Below are positions 1 to 6,584 of a DNA stretch of 16,687 nucleotides, one piece after another. How positions within the stretch are numbered: the first letter of the stretch is position 1; each line of letters opens with the position of its first letter. Source of the DNA: Phycisphaerales bacterium UBA2402 (GTDB lineage Bacteria > Planctomycetota > Phycisphaerae > Phycisphaerales > UBA1924); the NCBI GenBank assembly GCA_002343715.1, contig DDSA01000259.1:1-16687 (forward strand), read 5' to 3'. Below the pieces are notes generated by a model. It was not told where the DNA came from and did no database searches. It worked only from the letters and a program-made list of their open reading frames with translations. A program made the translations under genes and the position numbers.

Positions 1-438
1 GGTGGCGGGCATGGGGACGCCGAAGAGCGCGGCGGGGGCCGCACGGCCCTCGCCGATGGCGAAGGTGGCGACCGGGATCCTTCTTGGCATCTGCACGATC
101 GAGAGCAGCGAGTCCATGCCCTTGAGCGCGTGGCTCTCGACCGGCACGCCGAGCACCGGCAGGTGGGTCTTCGAGGCGGCCATCCCCGGCAGGTGCGCGG
201 CCCCGCCCGCGCCGGCGATGATCACTTTCAGGCCGCGGTCCTCGGCGGATGCGGCGTACTCGAAGAGCAGGTCGGGCGTGCGGTGGGCCGAGACGACGCG
301 CGCCTCGTGGGGGATGCGCAGTTCATCGAGCGTGGCCGCGGCGTGGCGCATGGTCTCCCAATCGCTGGTGCTGCCCATGATGATGCCGACGATCGGCTCG
401 GGGCGGGCTGGGGAGCGGCGGGGGGTGGCGCGGGGCAT
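1..438 (-). CDS. purE: N5-carboxyaminoimidazole ribonucleotide mutase PurE (3' end cut by window)
   Basis: PurE catalyses the mutase step that converts N5-CAIR to CAIR in de novo purine synthesis, working with PurK in the cytoplasm. The 146 visible residues carry the class I hallmarks in order: [11 protein letters not shown] (residues 17-27), VVSAHRTPD (about 48-56), the [13 protein letters not shown] loop (about 75-87), LPVLGVPV, and SLLSIVQMP followed by PVATFAIG. The SAHRTP histidine and the glycine-rich loop form the nucleotide site in this family. The ATG at 438-436 gives a normal N-terminus of about 16 residues before the first strand; no good Shine-Dalgarno precedes it. PurE is usually 160-170 residues, so about 20 are missing past base 1. 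The stretch after AIG departs from the common AGAANAALLA form but keeps the spacing. A 125-bp spacer without recognised signals separates it from the disrupted gene upstream. Confidence 0.95.
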   Translation of the reverse strand, partial: MPRATPRRSPARPEPIVGIIMGSTSDWETMRHAAATLDELRIPHEARVVSAHRTPDLLFEYAASAEDRGLKVIIAGAGGAAHLPGMAASKTHLPVLGVPVESHALKGMDSLLSIVQMPRRIPVATFAIGEGRAAPAALFGVPMPAT

Positions 439-563
439 GCGCGACGGTAGCCGGGTCGATGGGCGGTCTGGGGGGGCGCGGCGTGAACGTCTTGAGCGCG
501 GTCCCGATCTCGCATCACGGCCACCACGACCCGCGCTGTCCCGACCTGACTCTCAAAGCCCCC

Positions 564-1540
564 TCACCCCCCGAACCGCTCCGCGAAGAGCAGCTGGTCG
601 GTCTCGTTCACCTGGCCGTCGCGGTTCAGGTCCGCGGCGGCTTGCTGGGAGGAATAGGCCGCATCGAACGCCGCGGCATCGGTGGAGTTGATGGCGCGGT
701 TGTAGTCGAAGTCGGCGCCCCGCGCGGCGTTCTCGGGCCCTTCTTCCTCCTCGCACTCCAGCGTGCAGTTGCAATCGGTGTACTCGCCGGCCCAGAGCAC
801 CTGCACGAGGTCGTGCTGGGTCTTGAACGGGTCCGCGCTGGTGTGGACCACGCGGATGGTGATCTGATTCGACGTTTCCCCGATCTCGCGGATGCGGCAG
901 TCCTTGAAGTCAAAGACGCGCCGGCCGGAGTAGTCGGGCGTGTAATACCCGAAGGAGCCGTCGGGCACGGCGCTTACTTCGGCGTGGTCCGGGCAGGAGA
1001 GTTCGAGCCAGTCGGCGAGGTCCGCGGGTCCCACAGGTAGAACTTGCCGAAGATGGGCGGCGGGCCGGGTTCGAGGGGTTCATCGGGGACAACGGCTGTC
1101 TCAAGGATGATCCGCAGATTCTGGCCCGAGTGGGCCGACATGTCGTCGAAGAAGAAGTCCATCGACGTCACCTCGTCGGACCCGACGGTCGCGCAGGCGA
1201 GCGAGATGACGTGGGGCAGGTCGTTCGAATCGAGAAGCGTGCGCCGCGCCCGTTCGAGGGCGATAGCGCTGCCCGGCACGACCGTTCCGTCAATGAGCGT
1301 GATGTCGTCAAGAGAGGGGGTGTAGACCCGCTTGTAGATGTTCATGAACTCGGACCACTCCGCCTCGGTATCGCCGACGTTGTGGTCGTTCCAGACCAGA
1401 ATCTCGGGGATGCTCTTGGCTCGCAACATGCAGAGGAGGAGCGCGATGTCATCGGCGGAGGGTGAACAAGAAGCGGTGCGCCTGCGAACACTCGCGCTGC
1501 CGGGCTTCCGCCCGTCAACAGACGCGCCAAAGCACTGCAC
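564..1540 (-). pseudogene. Disrupted dockerin-tailed protein (frameshift near 1027)
   Basis: Two adjacent reading frames together make one protein-like product. The upstream frame (1540 to 974) includes WNDHNVGDTEAEWSEF and a middle part ending IFGKFYLWDP. The downstream frame (about 1034 to 564) begins ADLADWLELSCPDH and ends in a dockerin-like tail with two EF-hand-type loops, DFDYNRAINSTD and DLNRDGQVNETD. Adding one C to the CCC run at 1028-1026 joins them as WDPADLADWLEL, so a single-base deletion or a homopolymer read error is the simplest explanation. The 5' end is also doubtful: the GTG at 1540 gives an arginine/serine-rich start with no signal peptide and no Shine-Dalgarno, although dockerin-tailed proteins are normally exported. 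Convincing coding begins near SADDIALLLCML. I cannot name the upstream domain. Unlike the three neighbours downstream of 1594, the tail ends FGG with no terminal cysteine. Confidence 0.6.
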
Positions 1541-1593
1541 AGTCCGTCTTATTCTCGAAAATCACCGGAGGGACAGAAACCAGCCCGTCATTA

Positions 1594-2925
1594 TCAACAA
1601 CCGCCTGACTCCCAATACTCGAAGAAGACCTGCACGTCTGCGCCGTCTACGCCCCCATCACGATTTAGATCCGAAGCGGCTGCCCCAACTTCCCACTCTT
1701 GAAAAAAAGCGACTACATCGGAGCCATCGATACCACCATCGAGATTGAAGTCCGCAAAGCACGGTGTACCGACGACAATGACTGCGGAGATGTTCCCCGT
1801 GCCTGACGAAGTGAGTAGCCGCACGCCGAAGCTGTTGCCGTTGCCGGATACCTCGTCACATACGCCAAGGGAGTACTCCTGCGGGACTTCCACCCGCCGA
1901 TCGGCGAAATGCTCGCTTGCCAGTCGAATCCCGTACTGCGAGGTCCAAACAAACGCTCGCCATGTCACGCTATTGGCCTGCCCCGCGAACCCGCCGATGA
2001 TTAAACCATCGTCGCTCACACAACGAGCCTCGTTCCGTGTCGATCCGTTGATGGTTCCGAGGTCGTGCATGGAGAGCGACGCGTCCCACCGGGCAGCGCG
2101 CGTGCCTGTTTGGCCGGTGTACCGCCCAACGACGACTTCGCCGTTTGCAGATACCGCCAGTGCCCGGGCTTGAGTCGCGAAGGGAGGCGCTGGAATCGGA
2201 AGGATCTGGGAGCCTGTCGCGGCACGCCAACGGAACGCGGCATCGATGCCCGTGGCAAGGTTGACGCTCTCGCCGACGATGGTGCTTCCATCGCGGCTGA
2301 TGCCCCGAACGGTCATGAAGTTGTCGCCCGCACGCGGGTAGGGGAGCGCCTGAATACCGCCCGCGGCGGTCCAACGGAAGCCTCGTTGGGGTGCGGGTGC
2401 CCCGCTCCCCTGGAGGGTACCGGCCACGACGGTTCCATCTCCGCTGATGACCACGGCGCTTGTTACTTTGGACCAACCGGAAAGAAGCGGCAGCACTTGG
2501 ACCGGCTGGCCGACCCGTGCCACGATGGCCCTGCGGTCGTTCCAATCCGTGTTGGTGCTCATGGCCCCGCTGATGATGCTCCCATCGGACGACATCCCGT
2601 GAAAAGTGTTGGCGTTCAACAGGCCGGCATCCGCGGCATCCACGCGACCGCCCGCCGCGGTCCATCGGTAGGCGTGCTCGATCGCCGGCTGGCCAGAGTG
2701 TCCCGTATAGCCGACGGCCGCGAGGCCATCTTGTGTGAATCCCATGATGTAGGATTCGTCTCCGCCGTCGATCGTGCCAATGGGATAGAAACCGGGAGCC
2801 TGGCCGAGACACTGCGCGGAAATGCAGAGGGCAACGCCTGCGGCAGCCCACGAAGGCTCCAACGCCTTGCGTTCCCGAATATGCACTGGCCCTTCGCCGC
2901 TGATCCGTCTTGCTTGTGCCGGCAT
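1594..2925 (-). CDS. Secreted seven-repeat (HAF-like) propeller protein with GC-type dockerin tail, copy 1
   Basis: This is a predicted exported protein of 443 residues. Residues about 25-42 form a hydrophobic signal segment ending ALCISAQCLGQA, with probable cleavage before PGFY. The body holds seven repeats of about 50 residues, each with a core like GISRDGSTIVG or VSGDGTVVAG and often ending in a tryptophan strand such as HAYRWTAAGG, GFRWTAAGG or RAFVWT. This resembles HAF extracellular repeats, and seven copies suggest a seven-bladed beta-propeller (inference). The last 55 residues carry two calcium-loop motifs, DFNLDGGIDGSD and DLNRDGGVDGAD, each followed by an FF..W helix, and end WESGGC. 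A cysteine opens the tail (PCFADFN) and another closes it. The ATG at 2925-2923 is preferred because GGGAGGAG lies 7 nt upstream; an in-frame GTG at 2928 is only 4 nt from it. Substrate or partner is unknown; no catalytic motif is visible. Confidence 0.85.
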   Translation of the reverse strand: MPAQARRISGEGPVHIRERKALEPSWAAAGVALCISAQCLGQAPGFYPIGTIDGGDESYIMGFTQDGLAAVGYTGHSGQPAIEHAYRWTAAGGRVDAADAGLLNANTFHGMSSDGSIISGAMSTNTDWNDRRAIVARVGQPVQVLPLLSGWSKVTSAVVISGDGTVVAGTLQGSGAPAPQRGFRWTAAGGIQALPYPRAGDNFMTVRGISRDGSTIVGESVNLATGIDAAFRWRAATGSQILPIPAPPFATQARALAVSANGEVVVGRYTGQTGTRAARWDASLSMHDLGTINGSTRNEARCVSDDGLIIGGFAGQANSVTWRAFVWTSQYGIRLASEHFADRRVEVPQEYSLGVCDEVSGNGNSFGVRLLTSSGTGNISAVIVVGTPCFADFNLDGGIDGSDVVAFFQEWEVGAAASDLNRDGGVDGADVQVFFEYWESGGC

Positions 2926-2932
2926 CACGCGA

Positions 2933-2940
2933 CTCCTCCC
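2933..2940 (-). promoter_or_regulatory. Strong Shine-Dalgarno for propeller copy 1
   Basis: The minus strand reads GGGAGGAG here, followed 7 nt later by ATG at 2925. The spacing decides between this ATG and the adjacent in-frame GTG at 2928. Confidence 0.7.
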
Positions 2941-3509
2941 GAAAGCCGACCGTCAGTCCATCGTGTACTGAATAGCCCGAGAACCGCTTCCGCCATGCGG
3001 GCCGCAGAACGCAGCCCGAACTACTTGATACGATACAGGTTGTGAAAAGTTCCAGTACTTCGCAAAACTACTTTGAGGGATCCGATTCTTCCCATTGCCG
3101 AGTTGTGGTAGCACGAGCGGCACCCGCTCGGTGGCAAGGCGTGCGTCCCTGTCACGCTGCGTGGGGGCGGTCTCTCAGAAGAAGCAACGCGGCTGGTCGC
3201 CGGTGCCGAGCGTTTGGGCGTACCCCACGCTGGTGAGCACGTGGGCGGCGATGAGAGAGAGAACGGGGCGCATGAGATACCTCCAACACTGAAGAGTGCT
3301 TGGCCGACCGAAGTCGAACAAAGCGGGTTGAGTGCGTACCGCAACCACCACCCACACGTTGCGGGTAATCGGCACGATTACGCAGAGACACAGGTCACGC
3401 CATCGGCCGGTTGCCGAAGGCTCAATTCACCACACTAACACACCATATTTCCCACACTCCAAGACAGTCCGTACGTGTTGCTACTCCATGCGACTGCAAT
3501 GGCGACGCA
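2941..3509. other. Spacer between propeller copies 1 and 2
   Basis: This spacer of about 570 bp lies between the start of copy 1 and the stop of copy 2. It is less GC-rich than the housekeeping genes, notably near 3010-3080 and 3420-3480. Its only convincing content is a 32-codon signal-peptide ORF at 3273-3175 with an excellent Shine-Dalgarno. Both strands otherwise give only arginine/proline-rich frames typical of non-coding GC-rich DNA. I looked for repeats of the propeller type (SxDGxxxVG) and for dockerin loops and found none, so it is not a simple decayed fourth copy. I see no convincing -35/-10 pair or U-tailed terminator, although a promoter for copy 1 probably lies in the AT-richer part around 3010-3080. 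Confidence 0.4.
3175..3273 (-). CDS. 32-residue signal-peptide ORF, possible stump of a secreted protein
   Basis: The ATG at 3273-3271 is preceded by GGAGG at 3284-3280 with a 6-nt spacer, one of the best ribosome sites in the window. The peptide begins MRPVLSLIAAHVLTSVGYAQ, a clean signal peptide (short basic start, hydrophobic core, SVGYAQ-type cleavage site as in the neighbouring propeller proteins), then runs only about 12 more residues to CFF and a stop at 3177-3175. The mature part would be 11-13 residues. Either it is the 5' remnant of a secreted protein gene whose body has been lost, or a genuine secreted micropeptide. The other two frames downstream do not resume a recognisable protein, which favours truncation by deletion over a simple frameshift. 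Its function is unknown. Confidence 0.4.
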   Translation of the reverse strand: MRPVLSLIAAHVLTSVGYAQTLGTGDQPRCFF

Positions 3510-4796
3510 CTAACAACCTCCTGCTTCCCAGGAGCGGAAAAACAACTCCACATCCGCACCATCAACCCCGCCATCTTCGTTGACATCCGCCGCCGGCAAC
3601 CCTGCGGCCCACGGTTCGAAGAAGGCGCCGACATCGGACCCGTCAACGCCGCCGTCCTTATTGAAATCTGCTGGACAGGGTGCCGCCAGGACCGCGATCC
3701 CTGATACATTGGCGGGTTGTCCCGGGCGACGATATCGAACGCCAAACACTCGCCCGTTCCCAGAAACGGCGTTGCAGATCACCGCTTCATGATCCGGCGG
3801 GAGTGGCGCTCCGCGCTCAGCGAAGTAGTCCGCCGCAGGACGCATCCCGGCATCGACCGTCCAAACGAATCCTTGCCATGTTGTACCGATCTCAAAGCCG
3901 GCGCTGCCGCCGATGATCCGGCCGTCATCCGAGATGCATTCCGCGGAATGAGTCGTCGATCCCGCGATGGAGCCGAGGTCGTGCATCTGGGACTGTGAGT
4001 CCCAATAGACCGCGCGTGTGCCTTCGCCGGGGTTGTCGTACCTTCCCACGACAATGGACCCGTCCGCGCTCACTCCGTAGGCTTCGGCGTTCGCGGTCGG
4101 CGAAGGCAGAACGATGGTGCCCGTCTGCGCCCGCCACTTGAATGGCACTGTCGTGCCGCCGGCTGGGCTCAACGAGGATCCCACAATAGTGGTTCCGTCG
4201 CTGCTGATGTCGTGGACAAGGGCGAGCGTGTCACCCGCCCGAGCGTAGGGAATCGCTTGGATGCCGCCCGCGGCCGTCCAGCGGAAGCCGCGCGAAAGCG
4301 GAGGAGTATGCGAAGTTCTGTACGCGCCCGCGACGACCATGCCATCCGCGCTGACTCTGGGGTTACTCGTGATTCCCGCGGTGTACCCCGTCAAGAACGG
4401 GAGTATCAACAGGGGCTGTCCCTGCACCGCGACGAATACGCGAGTAGGATCAACCTCTCTCGCGTACATGTAGCCGACAATGACAGTGCCTTCATCGGAA
4501 ACGCCAGTGAAACTGCTAAACGTAAGCAGCCCGGGGTCGTTGGCATCAATCCTTCCATCGCGAGGCGTCCAGCGATACGCCCGCGCAACATTGTTGATGG
4601 TGCCCACCCGACTCGTATAGCCTACCGCCATCTCGCCGCTTGCTGTGAAGTCGTGTACAAAGGACTGGTTCGCTCCCTCCGTTTCACCAACGAGGTAAAA
4701 CCCCGGCTGACCGAGTGCGAGCGTCGCCGTGGACAGAGTGGCGAGCGATGCGGCCGCCCGCAGGTTCAGAGTCAGGTGAGAAAATCTGCTCAGCAT
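3510..4796 (-). CDS. Secreted seven-repeat (HAF-like) propeller protein with GC-type dockerin tail, copy 2
   Basis: This is a predicted exported protein of 428 residues. A signal segment (RAAASLATLSTATLALG, about residues 13-29) is followed by QPGFYLVGETEGANQS. Seven repeats follow, with cores DFTASGEMAVGY, GVSDEGTVIVGY, RVSADGMVVAGA, DISSDGTTIVGS, GVSADGSIVVGR, CISDDGRIIGGS and AVSGNGRVFGVR. The 55-residue tail has the EF-hand loops DFNKDGGVDGSD and DVNEDGGVDGAD and ends WEAGGC. Repeats 4-7 are almost identical in DNA to copy 3, while repeats 1-3 are much more diverged. ATG at 4796 is chosen because GGGAG (4809-4805) lies 8 nt upstream; an in-frame TTG at 4811 would lie upstream of that site. 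The start overlaps the copy 3 stop in ATGCTGA, so translation is probably coupled. Export and calcium-dependent tail folding are inferred from family features; the ligand is unknown. Confidence 0.85.
   Translation of the reverse strand: MLSRFSHLTLNLRAAASLATLSTATLALGQPGFYLVGETEGANQSFVHDFTASGEMAVGYTSRVGTINNVARAYRWTPRDGRIDANDPGLLTFSSFTGVSDEGTVIVGYMYAREVDPTRVFVAVQGQPLLILPFLTGYTAGITSNPRVSADGMVVAGAYRTSHTPPLSRGFRWTAAGGIQAIPYARAGDTLALVHDISSDGTTIVGSSLSPAGGTTVPFKWRAQTGTIVLPSPTANAEAYGVSADGSIVVGRYDNPGEGTRAVYWDSQSQMHDLGSIAGSTTHSAECISDDGRIIGGSAGFEIGTTWQGFVWTVDAGMRPAADYFAERGAPLPPDHEAVICNAVSGNGRVFGVRYRRPGQPANVSGIAVLAAPCPADFNKDGGVDGSDVGAFFEPWAAGLPAADVNEDGGVDGADVELFFRSWEAGGC
3700..4255. repeat. Near-identical duplicated tract within copy 2 (partner 4980-5535)
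   Basis: Compared at a constant offset of 1280 bases, this tract and 4980-5535 differ at fewer than about 20 positions by eye. Bases 3838-4082 and 5118-5362 (245 bp) show no difference at all, including third codon positions. The similarity falls off sharply past about 4255/5535, where the two genes differ in most wobble positions and many residues. The tract covers propeller repeats 4-7. Confidence 0.85.
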
Positions 4797-6100
4797 GTGC
4801 TGGTCTCCCAAGCGGCGAAAAAGTACGCCACATCCTCACCATCCACCCCGCCGTCTTCGTTGACATCCGCGATCGGCAAGCCGCTTGCCCACGGGTCAAA
4901 GAACGCTTTGACATCCGAGCCGTCCACGCCGCCGTCCCGGTTGAAGTCCGCGGGGCAGGGCACCCCCAGGACCGCGATCGCTGATACATTGGCGGCTTGC
5001 CCCGGGCGACGATATCGAACGCCAAACACTCGCCCGTTCCCAGAGACGGCGTTGCAGATCACCGCTTCATGATCCGGCGGGAGTGGCGCTCCGCGCTCAG
5101 CGAAGTAGTCCGCCGCGGGACGCATCCCGGCATCGACCGTCCAAACGAATCCTTGCCATGTTGTACCGATCTCAAAGCCGGCGCTGCCGCCGATGATCCG
5201 GCCGTCATCCGAGATGCATTCCGCGGAATGAGTCGTCGATCCCGCGATGGAGCCGAGGTCGTGCATCTGGGACTGTGAGTCCCAATAGACCGCGCGTGTG
5301 CCTTCGCCGGGGTTGTCGTACCTTCCCACGACAATGGACCCGTCCGCGCTCACTCCGTAGGCCTCGGCGCTGGCGGTCGGCGTAGGCAGAACGATGGTGC
5401 CCGTCTGCGCTCGCCACTTGAATGGCACTCTCGTGCCGCCTGCTGGGCTCGCCGAGGATCCCACAATAGTGGTTCCGTCGCTGCTGATGTCGTGGACAAG
5501 GGCGAGCGTGTCTCCGGCGCGAGCGTAGGGAATCGCCTGAATTCCTCCGGTGGCGGTCCAACGAAAGCACCGAATGGGTGGCGGCGTGCCGGTTCCTCGA
5601 CACATTCCCGCCAGGACCATCCCATTTCCGCTGACGCGAGTGGGGTAGTACGCTCGGGAATAGCCCGGAAGAAGCGGGAGGATGGTCAATGGCTGGCCGG
5701 GATAACGCACGAATGACTGAAGATTCGCGCCCCCGGATAACGGATACATGTATCCGGCGACGACCATGCCATCGGAGGAGAGGCCCGTAAAACTGTTGAA
5801 GGGAAGCAAGCCGGGATCCGTGGCATCGACGCGCCCAGTTTCCACGCTCCAACGATAAGCTCGTTCAACAGAAGTGCCGCTCGATCGACCTGTATACCCA
5901 ACGGCGAGCGAACCGTCATACGAAATGTCGTGTACCGATGATTCGTTTGCCCCTGCCGTTTCGCCGACGAGATAAAACCCCGGCGTCTGCGCGCGGCACG
6001 CAGCCGAGAAGCCGATCGCGGCAAGGCCCGCTGAGACTGCGTACTGCTTCCGCCGCTTCCCGCTGTTCTTCTGCTTTTTCCCGCAACCATTCCGGACCAT
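4790..6100 (-). CDS. Secreted seven-repeat (HAF-like) propeller protein with GC-type dockerin tail, copy 3
   Basis: This is a predicted exported protein of 436 residues and the first gene of a two-gene unit with copy 2. The N-terminus is strongly basic (KKQKNSGKRRKQ) before a hydrophobic core (YAVSAGLAAIGFSAACRAQ), a long but typical bacterial signal peptide. The mature start PGFYLVGETAGAN matches copy 2. Seven repeats follow, with cores such as DISYDGSLAVGY, GLSSDGMVVAGY, RVSGNGMVLAGM and CISDDGRIIGGS. The dockerin-like tail has loops DFNRDGGVDGSD and DVNEDGGVDGED and ends WETSTC rather than GGC, yet keeps the final cysteine. ATG at 6100 is preferred over the upstream in-frame ATG at 6142 because AAGGTGG (6114-6108) lies 7 nt before it and the signal peptide then has a normal length. 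The last codons contain the ribosome site and ATG of copy 2. Confidence 0.85.
   Translation of the reverse strand: MVRNGCGKKQKNSGKRRKQYAVSAGLAAIGFSAACRAQTPGFYLVGETAGANESSVHDISYDGSLAVGYTGRSSGTSVERAYRWSVETGRVDATDPGLLPFNSFTGLSSDGMVVAGYMYPLSGGANLQSFVRYPGQPLTILPLLPGYSRAYYPTRVSGNGMVLAGMCRGTGTPPPIRCFRWTATGGIQAIPYARAGDTLALVHDISSDGTTIVGSSASPAGGTRVPFKWRAQTGTIVLPTPTASAEAYGVSADGSIVVGRYDNPGEGTRAVYWDSQSQMHDLGSIAGSTTHSAECISDDGRIIGGSAGFEIGTTWQGFVWTVDAGMRPAADYFAERGAPLPPDHEAVICNAVSGNGRVFGVRYRRPGQAANVSAIAVLGVPCPADFNRDGGVDGSDVKAFFDPWASGLPIADVNEDGGVDGEDVAYFFAAWETSTC
4797..4809 (-). promoter_or_regulatory. Internal Shine-Dalgarno and coupled start for copy 2
   Basis: GGGAG at 4809-4805, inside the last codons of copy 3 (WE of WETSTC), is followed 8 nt later by the ATG of copy 2. 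That ATG lies in the 7-nt overlap ATGCTGA, where TGA stops copy 3. This arrangement is typical of translational coupling. Confidence 0.65.
4980..5535. repeat. Near-identical duplicated tract within copy 3 (partner 3700-4255)
   Basis: This is the partner of the tract in copy 2, in the same orientation and 1280 bases away. The identical core here is 5118-5362. A direct repeat of this length could also serve as a site for recombination that deletes or adds one gene copy. Confidence 0.85.
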
Positions 6101-6187
6101 ACTCGCACCACCTTTCGGGGACAGCCCTTCCCGGCCTGTCAAACATCCCTATCGGACATTGATTGTGCAGATGAACCTTCCGACCAT

Positions 6188-6199
6188 GCACGAACGTGC
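6188..6199. promoter_or_regulatory. Palindrome upstream of the propeller pair
   Basis: GCACGAACGTGC is a perfect 12-bp palindrome about 90 bp upstream of the ATG at 6100, in a spacer that should hold the promoter of copies 3 and 2. It could be an operator. A palindrome this short can also occur by chance, and no matching -35/-10 pair was found nearby. Confidence 0.2.
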
Positions 6200-6298
6200 C
6201 TCAACTTGTACGTCCCACTACGGGGAAGGTTTTACTCATTCCGATTTGTCTCGCATACTTGGAAACGGCTGCGGGGCGGGCCGCACACACCGCTGAAC

Positions 6299-6580
6299 TC
6301 AGTGAACGCGGGTCCGCTCGGCAGGAGTTTCCGAACTGGTCACGAGGGCTTCGACCGCGGACTTTACGTTTTCGGCGATCGTGTCCGGTTCGCCATCCCC
6401 AGCGACGACATTCACGCGGATCATGTGCACGAACCGATCAGCCAACACGGCATCGCCGCCGTAAGCTGGTACCGCCGGGCGGAAGCAGAGTCGGGGCGTC
6501 GGTGCGGGGTGTTCATACCATGAGTTTTCCCGCGGTCGGAAGAGCCGCACGCGCTGGATCTGCCACGAGCGACGAACCAA
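6299..6580 (-). pseudogene. Possible gene remnant of unknown family
   Basis: Downstream of the thioredoxin-fold gene on the same strand, one frame reads like real protein for about 90 residues: LVRRSWQIQRVRLFRPRENSW at the start, then PAYGGDAVLADRFVHMIRV, and a tail with DTIAENVKSAVEALVTSSE before the stop at 6301-6299. Third positions are G/C-rich and the residue mix is balanced, unlike the arginine/proline-rich shadow frames around it. The only plausible start outside the upstream gene is a TTG at 6580-6578 without a Shine-Dalgarno, so this is more likely a C-terminal fragment of a once longer gene than an intact one. The opposite strand also has an open frame here (6206-6523) but it is less protein-like. 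I do not recognise the family. Confidence 0.3.
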
Positions 6581-6584
6581 GTTT

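Noticed and set aside
2065..3045. Plus-strand open frame of 326 codons opposite propeller copy 1
   Set aside because: It is a shadow of the repeat gene on the minus strand. It has no independent motif, and its apparent repeats mirror the propeller codons.
6137..6142. TTGACA on the minus strand as a -35 box for propeller copy 3
   Set aside because: At 16-18 bp spacing there is only GC-rich sequence (CCCGAA region) and no -10-like hexamer. It would also place the start of transcription very close to the ribosome site.
6206..6523. Plus-strand open frame of 105 codons in the propeller/thioredoxin spacer
   Set aside because: It has no Shine-Dalgarno and its N-terminal third lies in the leader of the divergent propeller operon. 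The opposite frame over the same bases is more protein-like.
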